Source: Planctomycetota bacterium (lineage in GTDB: Bacteria > Planctomycetota > Brocadiia > JAJRTI01). From it: a stretch of 56,800 nt of DNA. Position numbers and translations under genes: made by a program. The DNA is taken from positions 1 through 56,800 of the forward strand of contig JAJRTI010000488.1 in assembly GCA_024278415.1 (NCBI GenBank). The letters are read 5' to 3'. The notes under the pieces are model-generated. The model saw only the letters and a program-made list of their open reading frames with translations. It ran no database searches and was not told the origin of the DNA. Below are positions 50,436 through 56,800 of this stretch, piece by piece (the stretch's first letter is position 1; the number at the start of each line of letters is the position of its first letter).

Positions 50436-53111
50436 ATGGCGAATGCCCCCCGCACCTCTCGCACCGTGATCCTCGCGCTCTTCCTGGTGTCAGGCGCGTG
50501 CGGGCTCGTGTACGAAGTGCTCTGGGTGCGGCAGCTCTCACTCGTCTTCGGGGCCACCGTCTTCGCCGTCAGCGCGGTGCTCGCCGCGTTCATGGCCGGC
50601 ATGGCCATCGGGAGCTGGGCCATCGGCCGGGCCGCGGACCGGTGGCCCACGCGCGGCCTAGCGATCTACGGCGTGCTCCAGTTGGGCATCGGCCTCTACG
50701 CGCTCGCGGTGCCGCACCTGATCCCCGCGTTCACCCCCCTCTACATCTGGGCGCGCGGCGAACTCGGGCTCAGCTTCGCGTCGCTCACGGCCCTCAAGCT
50801 CGCGGCCACGTTCCTCGTCCTTCTGCCCGCCACGGTGCTCATGGGAGGCACGCTCCCCCCGCTCGTGCGCTACGTCACGGCCACGCGCGACGAACTCGGC
50901 CGCCGCGTGGCCGCGCTTTACGGCGCCAACACGCTCGGCGCGGTCGTGGGGTGCGTGGGCGCCGCGTTCGTGCTCGTGTCCTGGCTGGGCGTGCGGAGCA
51001 CGCTGCACCTCGCGGCCGTGCTGAATGCCACGGCCGGCCTCCTCGCACTCGCCCTGTCCAGAGCCGCGCCGGCGGAGCAAGAGGTGGCGAGCCAGGGCGA
51101 CTCGGCCGTCGAGCAGAGCCGGCCCGTCGTGCTGTGGCTGTACGCACTCGGCGGATTCTGCGCGCTCGGCTACGAAGCGCTCTGGACGCGCATGCTCGCG
51201 CACGTGGTGGGCACGAACGTGCAGGCCTTCGCGCTCATGCTCACCGCGTTTCTGCTGGGCATTGCAGTCGGCAGCCTGCTCGTGTCATTCGTGCGGCCCC
51301 TCATGAAGCGGCCGCTGCTCGCGCTCGCCGCCATCGAGGTGCTCGTGGGCTGCGCGGCGCTGCTGTCGATCCCGGCGTTTGTGTCACTGCCGAGCGTCGA
51401 CGCCCAAGCCTCCATATGGGTTGGGCTCGCGCAGGCGCTCGCGGTCATGCTGGCGCCGGCCACGCTCATGGGAGCGGCGTTCCCCATCGCCGCGCGGGCG
51501 TACAACCCCTCCCTGCAACACGCGGGCGCCGGCGTCGGCAGGCTCTACGCGGCCAACACACTCGGCGCGGTGCTCGGCTCCGTCGTTGCGGGCTTCGTGC
51601 TCGTGCCTCTGGTGGGCGCCCAAGCCGGCGTGTTTGCGCTCGCGCTGCTGAACGCGGCCGTAGGCCTCGGCTTGGCCGCGGCCGCTTGGCGGCCGCACCG
51701 CGGCGCTGCCGCGTCGATTGCGGGGATCGGACTCGCGGCCGTGGCCGCGTGCGCGCTCGTGGCCGCGCCGCTGCTCGGCCGGCCCCTCATCGACCTCCGC
51801 CGGCCGCCGGAGGACTACGACACGCTCTACTACAGCGAAGGCATCTCGAGTTCCATCGCGGTGCTCCGCAGCCGCCTCTCACCCACGGCCAAGGAACTCG
51901 ACGTGAATGGCGTGCCCGTCGCGGTGACACACTATGAAGACTTCAAGATCCAGAAGCTGCTCGTGCACCTGCCGCTGCTCCTGCACCCCGAGCCCAAGCA
52001 GACGCTGCTCATCGGCTTCGGCACCGGCAGCACCGCGTACGGCGCCACGCTCCACGGCGGCCACGTCACCTGCGTGGAACTCGAAGCCGGCCAATGCGGC
52101 GCGGCGAAATTCTTCCGCGAACTCAACCACGGCGTCGAGCGGCATCCCCGCTTTTCGCTCTACGTCGACGACGGCCGCAACTGGCTGCTCACCGTGCCGC
52201 GGCGCTACGACGTGATCGCCCGGGACACGCTCCAGCCCAAGCAGTGCCAGGACCTCTTCACCCGCGAGTTCTATCAGCTCTGCCGCAACCGCCTTGAACC
52301 CGGCGGCATGCTCTCGGCCATCTTGCCCATCGACCTCTGCCCTGACGAGGCATACTTCAAGGACCTCATTCGCACGTTCCAGAGCGTGTTCCCCCATACG
52401 TCGCTGTGGTACGTGGGTCCGCAGCTCGCGTTGCTCGTCGGCGGCACTGAGCCGCTGCGCATCGACTGGCCGCTCTGGCGGAAGCGCTACCAAAACCCGG
52501 CGCTCGTGGCCGATTTGAAGTTGGTGGACTTGCAGGACCCCGCGGCCATGGCGTCGTACTTGCTCATGGCCGGCGACACGTTGCGGTCGTACACCGGCGA
52601 AGGCCCGGTCGTGACGGACGATAAGCCGCTCGGCTTCTGGCGCACGCGCGAGAGGCTTTCCCGGCGCGAGGCCAAGCGTATTGCCGACCACTTCATCGAG
52701 CGCAAGGTATCGGCTGCCGCGTACATTGCAGGCCTGGACGATCCCGCGCGGCTGGCGCGGGCCGAGCGCGTGGCGAAGCTCGTCATCGCCGCGCGCACAC
52801 TCGCCGCGCTCGGAGAGTGGCCGGCCGCCGCGAAGAAGTTCGAAGCGGCCTTGGCCATCTCGCCCGACGACGCGAACGCGAAGCGCGGCTGCTCCAGGGC
52901 CTACAACAAGCTCGCAAATGAGCAATACGAGAAGGGCTACACTGCCCGCGCGGAGCGCCTCCTTCGCGACGCGATCCGCCTGGACCCCACCTTCGTGCAA
53001 GCGCATCTCGGCCTGGCGCGGTGCCTGGAGAGGCAAGGGCTCCACGAGTCGGCGCGGGAGGCATACGAACGGGCGGCCGCGCTCTGCCCCGCGCTGCGGG
53101 AGAGTGAATAA
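50436..53111 (+). CDS. Fused MFS-type transporter and spermidine-synthase-like protein with TPR tail
   Basis: About 891 aa from the ATG at 50436 (an ATG at 50394 is also possible but lies just 2 bases after a GGGAG). The N-terminal half has about 12 to 14 membrane segments in two repeated halves (LFLVSGACGLVYEVLWVRQL and GGFCALGYEALWTRMLAH). The middle part is a spermidine-synthase-like Rossmann domain: YYSEGISSSIAVL, LLIGFGTGSTAYGATLHGG (SAM-type loop), then VDDGRNWLL. The final 150 residues are TPR-like helices. Fused proteins of this kind are frequent in planctomycete-like and Gram-negative environmental bacteria. The role is unknown; polyamine export or membrane-linked synthesis is a guess. 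Confidence 0.85.
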   Translation: MANAPRTSRTVILALFLVSGACGLVYEVLWVRQLSLVFGATVFAVSAVLAAFMAGMAIGSWAIGRAADRWPTRGLAIYGVLQLGIGLYALAVPHLIPAFTPLYIWARGELGLSFASLTALKLAATFLVLLPATVLMGGTLPPLVRYVTATRDELGRRVAALYGANTLGAVVGCVGAAFVLVSWLGVRSTLHLAAVLNATAGLLALALSRAAPAEQEVASQGDSAVEQSRPVVLWLYALGGFCALGYEALWTRMLAHVVGTNVQAFALMLTAFLLGIAVGSLLVSFVRPLMKRPLLALAAIEVLVGCAALLSIPAFVSLPSVDAQASIWVGLAQALAVMLAPATLMGAAFPIAARAYNPSLQHAGAGVGRLYAANTLGAVLGSVVAGFVLVPLVGAQAGVFALALLNAAVGLGLAAAAWRPHRGAAASIAGIGLAAVAACALVAAPLLGRPLIDLRRPPEDYDTLYYSEGISSSIAVLRSRLSPTAKELDVNGVPVAVTHYEDFKIQKLLVHLPLLLHPEPKQTLLIGFGTGSTAYGATLHGGHVTCVELEAGQCGAAKFFRELNHGVERHPRFSLYVDDGRNWLLTVPRRYDVIARDTLQPKQCQDLFTREFYQLCRNRLEPGGMLSAILPIDLCPDEAYFKDLIRTFQSVFPHTSLWYVGPQLALLVGGTEPLRIDWPLWRKRYQNPALVADLKLVDLQDPAAMASYLLMAGDTLRSYTGEGPVVTDDKPLGFWRTRERLSRREAKRIADHFIERKVSAAAYIAGLDDPARLARAERVAKLVIAARTLAALGEWPAAAKKFEAALAISPDDANAKRGCSRAYNKLANEQYEKGYTARAERLLRDAIRLDPTFVQAHLGLARCLERQGLHESAREAYERAAALCPALRESE

Positions 53112-53143
53112 GCCTCCGGAACCCCGCGGCCGCGCCCCCCATG

Positions 53144-53172
53144 TTGACGCCCTCGATGGCTCCGAGTACACT
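53144..53172 (+). promoter_or_regulatory. Predicted strong sigma-70 promoter of the CoA synthetase gene
   Basis: TTGACG (53144-53149), 17 bases, then TACACT (53167-53172). It is the best -35 match in the window and lies 80 bases before the ATG. Confidence 0.55.
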
Positions 53173-53252
53173 CCCCGGTCAGGAGCCAGCCATGCCCTCC
53201 CTTCCCCCCGCCGCCAGCGTTCGCACCACTATTCTCACGGGAGGACAGTTTG

Positions 53253-55151
53253 ATGCCCGATGCGTACGAACAGGCCTACCGGCAATCGTTGGAGGACCCC
53301 AATCGCTTCTGGGGTGAAGCCGCCGAAGACATCCACTGGTACGAGAAGTGGGACAAGGTCCTGGACGACTCGGCCGCGCCCATGTATCGCTGGTTCACCG
53401 GCGGCGTGGTCAATAGCTGCTACAACGCGCTCGACCGGCACGTGGACCACGGCCGCGGCGGCCAGCCCGCGCTGATCTACGACAGCCCGCTCACCGGGGC
53501 CATCAAAACCTACACCTATCGAGAGCTACAGGCCGAGGTGGCGCGCTTTGCCGGCGTGCTGGCCGGCCAAGGCGTGCACAAGGGCGACCGGGTCATCATC
53601 TACATGCCCATGGCGCCCGAGGCGGCCATCGCCATGCTCGCCTGCGCGCGCATCGGCGCGGTCCATTCGGTCGTGTTCGGCGGGTTCGCGGCCCGCGAAC
53701 TCGCAACCCGCATCGACGACGCGAAGCCCAAGCTCATCGTGTCCGCGTCGTGCGGCATCGAGCCCACCCGCGTCGTGCCCTACAAGGCCCTGCTCGACGA
53801 GGCCATCGAGATCGCCGCGGCCAAGCCGGAGCGCTGCATCATCCTCCAGCGCCCGCAGGAGCTGGCCCCACTCCTCGCCGGCCGCGACTTCGATTGGGCA
53901 GAACTCATGGCGGACGCGGAGCCCGTGGGCTGTGTGCCCGTGGCCGCGACCGATCCCCTCTACATCCTCTACACGTCCGGGACGACCGGTGTGCCCAAGG
54001 GCGTGGTGCGCGACAACGGCGGCCACCTCGTCGCGCTCAAGTGGAGCATGGAGCACGTGTACGGCGTCGACGAGGGCGACGTGTACTGGGCCGCGTCGGA
54101 CGTGGGGTGGGTCGTGGGCCACTCCTACATTGTGTACGGGCCGCTGTTCGCGGGCTGCACCACAATCCTCTACGAAGGCAAGCCGGTGGGCACGCCCGAC
54201 CCCGGCGCATTCTGGCGCGTCATCTCCCAACACAACGTGAAGGCCATGTTCACCGCGCCAACCGCGTTCCGGGCCATCAAGCGTGAAGATCCCAACGGCG
54301 ACTGCATCCGCGGCTACGACCTAAGCGGCTTCGAGACGCTCTTCCTCGCCGGCGAGCGGTGCGACCCGGACACGCTGCTGTGGGCCCAGGAGAAGCTCGG
54401 CGTGCCGGTCGTGGACCACTGGTGGCAGACCGAGACCGGCTGGGCCATCGGCGCCAACTGTGTCGGGCTTGGCATGTTCCCGGTCAAACCCGGCTCCTGC
54501 ACCAAGCCTGTGCCAGGGTACGACGTGCGCGTGCTCGATATGGACGGGCAGGAGGTGGGCGCAAACAAGATTGGGAGCATCGCTGTGAAGCTCCCACTCC
54601 CGCCCGGGTGCCTGCCCACGCTCTGGAACAACGACGACGGCTTCCGCGACTCCTACCTCAGCCGCTACCCTGGCTACTACCTGACCGCGGACGCGGGGTT
54701 CAAGGACGACGAGGGCTACCTCTCCATCATGAGCCGCACCGACGACATCATCAACGTGGCCGGCCACCGTCTCTCGACCGGCGGCATGGAGGAAGTGTTG
54801 GCCGAGCACCCTGACGTGGCCGAGTGCGCAGTCGTGGGTGTTGCGGACGAGTTGAAGGGGCAGATACCGGTCGGCTTCATCGTGCTCAAGGCCGGCGTGG
54901 AGCGCGACCACGACGAGATCGTGCGGGAACTCGTGCAGATGATGCGAGAGCGGATGGGGCCGGTCGCGTCGTTCAAGACCGCGACCGTGGTGGCCCGCCT
55001 CCCCAAGACGCGCTCGGGCAAGATCCTGCGCGGCACGATCAAGAAGATCGCGGACGGAGAGGAGTACCGCCTGCCGGCGACGATCGACGACCCGGCGATC
55101 CTGGGCGAAATCGAGGAAGCGCTCGCCCGGTTGGGCTATCCGCCGGGATAG
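53253..55151 (+). CDS. prpE: Propionyl-CoA synthetase (acetyl-CoA synthetase family)
   Basis: A 632-aa protein, the usual length. GGGAGG lies upstream of the ATG. N-terminus YRQSLEDPNRFWGEAAEDIHW; AMP-binding motif LYILYTSGTTGVPKG near 236-250; HWWQTETGWAIG (family A5 motif); a YYLTADAGFKDDEGYLSIM block; and TRSGKILRG with the adenylating Lys590. The RxxxG and tail match PrpE more than Acs: the LDDSAAPMYRWFTGGVVN opening is PrpE-like. It activates propionate (or acetate) to the CoA thioester in the cytoplasm. Lys590 is the usual acetylation site. It stands alone under its own promoter. Confidence 0.9.
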   Translation: MPDAYEQAYRQSLEDPNRFWGEAAEDIHWYEKWDKVLDDSAAPMYRWFTGGVVNSCYNALDRHVDHGRGGQPALIYDSPLTGAIKTYTYRELQAEVARFAGVLAGQGVHKGDRVIIYMPMAPEAAIAMLACARIGAVHSVVFGGFAARELATRIDDAKPKLIVSASCGIEPTRVVPYKALLDEAIEIAAAKPERCIILQRPQELAPLLAGRDFDWAELMADAEPVGCVPVAATDPLYILYTSGTTGVPKGVVRDNGGHLVALKWSMEHVYGVDEGDVYWAASDVGWVVGHSYIVYGPLFAGCTTILYEGKPVGTPDPGAFWRVISQHNVKAMFTAPTAFRAIKREDPNGDCIRGYDLSGFETLFLAGERCDPDTLLWAQEKLGVPVVDHWWQTETGWAIGANCVGLGMFPVKPGSCTKPVPGYDVRVLDMDGQEVGANKIGSIAVKLPLPPGCLPTLWNNDDGFRDSYLSRYPGYYLTADAGFKDDEGYLSIMSRTDDIINVAGHRLSTGGMEEVLAEHPDVAECAVVGVADELKGQIPVGFIVLKAGVERDHDEIVRELVQMMRERMGPVASFKTATVVARLPKTRSGKILRGTIKKIADGEEYRLPATIDDPAILGEIEEALARLGYPPG

Positions 55152-55171
55152 CTGTTGCTGGCGGGATCGGC

Positions 55172-55360
55172 ATGAACTGCTACCACTACATCGGAGAGGG
55201 CTTCGGCGATCCGCGGCGAGACACGCCTTTCCGCACGATGCCGGTCTCATGGCGAGGGACGCTACAGCCGTACGCCGGCAGACTCCGTCGCTTGTACGAC
55301 GGCAAGAAGGTGGTGCAGGCCTACGGCTACGTCGACGAGCATGTCCCGGTTGAGGAGTGA
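55172..55360 (+). CDS. Possible small protein of 62 aa
   Basis: An ATG at 55172 is 20 bases after the prpE stop and opens 62 codons (MNCYHYIGEGFGDPRRDTP, ending YGYVDEHVPVEE). Base use at third positions looks coding-like. No family is recognised and no strong Shine-Dalgarno is present (GCGGGATCGG). It could instead be a remnant of a longer gene. Treat as uncertain. Confidence 0.3.
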   Translation: MNCYHYIGEGFGDPRRDTPFRTMPVSWRGTLQPYAGRLRRLYDGKKVVQAYGYVDEHVPVEE

Positions 55361-55471
55361 GCCGTCTTTGTGGTGTGGGAGCGGCTGCAGACATGGTGTG
55401 TCGGTCGAATCGCGTATTGCGCCCCTGGATTGTTCGACTGCCAGGCGTAGCAAAGCTGCTTCCCCTCTTGG

Positions 55472-56800
55472 CTATGCGCGACGGGAATCGTCCTGTCGTC
55501 GAGCGCGGTACCGGCGCATGGCCCTTCGAGATATGGATACCGCAAGAAGCCCGACGAGTACTGCCAGTGCGAGGTGAAGCTTGTAGTGAATCCACCTGGG
55601 GTATGTGTAGCGTTTCTCCCGCGCTCTGGCGATCACTCGGTGCAACCGGCTGTACCCTGCGTGCTTCAACTCAGGCGTATCCACCACGATATCAAACTCC
55701 CGGCCCGACTTTACCAACTCCTCCATCTTCATCGCAGCACAACGCAGTATGGCATAGTACGGAACGCCATCAGCAGTTTGGCCGTCCTTCAGGCTGAACA
55801 TGGTCCTGTGCCAGAGGTCCGCGATTCGCGATTTGTCCCAATCGGAGATGGAGAAGGTAAAACCGTATGGCAGCACGATGGCGTCTTCAACAGCGTTGAT
55901 GAGAACGCGTCTGTCGCGGCGTGGATGCTCACGGGCGTAGGTGCTGAGTTCGCGAGCAAGTGCGATCTGCTCCTCGAACGGCAAGTGGTTGTCCCGGTCG
56001 CTGGTCCAGAACCAGATGTATTTGGCTCCCCGGTCGTAGGCCATTCTCATGCCAAGTGCCGCTATGTCAGGATCAGCCTGCCCGTAGATCGACATCCCCC
56101 AGTCCTTGCGGAATACCCGGGCAGCACCCCTCAAGAAGGCGTAGTAGAAGCGGAACATCGTCTCGGGTGTTCTGGGAAGCCGCGTCCGGAACGTCGCGTT
56201 CAGCAGATCGACCACTTCAGGATGCTGATACCTGCCTTCGTGGATGAAGCCTGGCACCGGCGCACGCAACTGGTAGCAGGCTGTGTCGTAGAACTCCTCC
56301 CAGATGGGAATTGGCGGTTGTGACAACTCAATCCCACGGAGATCGATGCCTGCTTCCGCCAACCTCCTCATGAGACTTGGCTGTCGGCCTTCCCGCTTGC
56401 GCTGGAGTACGTCCAGCGTGCGCTTCTCTTGGACCTGGCCCATGGTTCTGAGATCCCGCGCAAGCCTAACGTGAGATGAGTCTCGCCACAGCAACCAGGC
56501 TGGTTCGTCAATGAAGTCCTCGACGCCGAGGAAGCCGGGATGGAAGAGGATCTCTGGGAACATCACGAAGGGCTCTGTTGAGAAGCGCTGGAGATCGAAG
56601 AACACTGGCTTGTCGTAGAGTAACGCTTCAGCCAAGTGCCATAGCATGGGCCCAAAGGTGCCGCGAAAAAACACGCGAATATTGCGCCAAAAGGCCTGGT
56701 ACTTTTGAAAAAGATGTGTACAATAGGGCGGCGTGAAAGCACGCAACGACGACATTCTCCAAGGCCTCCAGCAGAGCCCTCTCACGCGAGAAGACGCGCT
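55472..56800 (-). CDS. Membrane-anchored glycoside-hydrolase-like protein, truncated by window edge
   Basis: The frame runs to the end of the window without a stop, so the N-terminus is missing; a GTG at 56785 is only the first in-window start-like codon. At least 437 residues are visible: FFDLQRFSTEPFVMFPEIL, IPIWEEFYDTACYQLRAP, MSIYGQADPDIAALGMRMA and GAKYIWFWTSDRDNHLPFE, a pattern seen in TIM-barrel glycosidase-like proteins of unknown family. A C-terminal membrane helix (about 400-425) followed by RRAMRRYRARR is a membrane anchor. The region is visibly lower in GC than most of the window. No catalytic residues can be assigned with confidence. Confidence 0.6.
   Translation of the reverse strand, partial: SASSRVRGLCWRPWRMSSLRAFTPPYCTHLFQKYQAFWRNIRVFFRGTFGPMLWHLAEALLYDKPVFFDLQRFSTEPFVMFPEILFHPGFLGVEDFIDEPAWLLWRDSSHVRLARDLRTMGQVQEKRTLDVLQRKREGRQPSLMRRLAEAGIDLRGIELSQPPIPIWEEFYDTACYQLRAPVPGFIHEGRYQHPEVVDLLNATFRTRLPRTPETMFRFYYAFLRGAARVFRKDWGMSIYGQADPDIAALGMRMAYDRGAKYIWFWTSDRDNHLPFEEQIALARELSTYAREHPRRDRRVLINAVEDAIVLPYGFTFSISDWDKSRIADLWHRTMFSLKDGQTADGVPYYAILRCAAMKMEELVKSGREFDIVVDTPELKHAGYSRLHRVIARAREKRYTYPRWIHYKLHLALAVLVGLLAVSISRRAMRRYRARRQDDSRRA

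Overview
This is a GC-rich bacterial segment with no rRNA, tRNA, CRISPR array, transposase or phage gene that I can recognise. The contents suggest a planctomycete-like (PVC superphylum) or Hydrogenedentota-like bacterium: many large secreted carbohydrate-binding and beta-helix proteins, ThuA and Dabb domain proteins, Hanks-type kinases with an FHA domain, a fused MFS/spermidine-synthase-like protein, Flp pilins, and intergenic regions full of short palindromic repeats. No phylogenetic marker gene is present, so the phylum is an inference.

Layout. 1-322 holds repeats. 323-6845 (minus) is a three-gene set of secreted carbohydrate-active proteins: a CBM9-like protein, a carbohydrate-binding-like protein, and a discoidin plus GH42-like enzyme of 1284 aa. 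7481-11916 (plus) encodes a GH110-like beta-helix protein and a double pectate-lyase-fold protein. 11935-13137 (minus) is a family III CoA-transferase broken by one in-frame stop. 13333-21720 (plus) is one 2795-aa secreted multidomain protein with a pre-toxin-like C-terminal region, followed by a frameshifted LamG pseudogene. 22404-27347 (minus) holds a glycoside-hydrolase-like protein, an unusual PIN-acetyltransferase-PUA fusion overlapping an ASCH gene, and a ThuA protein. 27691-34829 (plus) holds a 1178-aa beta-helix/LamG protein, an amidohydrolase, a Dabb protein, a lipoprotein and a sorbitol-type dehydrogenase.

35325-35732 encodes two near-identical Flp pilins behind a possible sigma-54 promoter. 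36032-37759 (minus) is a second GH110-like beta-helix protein. 37760-38965 is a 1.2-kb repeat field. 38966-41032 holds a ReAV-type asparaginase and a membrane-anchored SGNH hydrolase. 41141-47595 is a surface-glycan cluster: a TMTC-like membrane glycosyltransferase with TPRs, a polyprenyl-phosphate GT2, two tandem GT87-like mannosyltransferase-type proteins and a GDP-mannose pyrophosphorylase. 47652-53111 is a signalling block (PilZ-like protein, Ser/Thr kinase, FHA-pseudokinase) followed by an MFS/spermidine-synthase fusion. 53253-55151 is propionyl-CoA synthetase. The window ends in a lower-GC, truncated membrane-anchored protein.

How the genes fit together. The left 37 kb looks like extracellular polysaccharide breakdown (binding modules, beta-helix lyases/galactosidases, GH42-like enzymes) with cytoplasmic sugar oxidation (dehydrogenase, lactonase-like amidohydrolase, ThuA, Dabb). 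The right half builds mannose-activated glycans and carries phosphorylation and possibly c-di-GMP signalling. The most unusual items are: the giant pre-toxin-bearing protein; the PIN-GNAT-PUA/ASCH pair; a roughly 230-bp structured repeat placed in the same orientation upstream of both GH110-like paralogs, with a covarying hairpin; and the FHA protein whose kinase domain lacks its catalytic residues.
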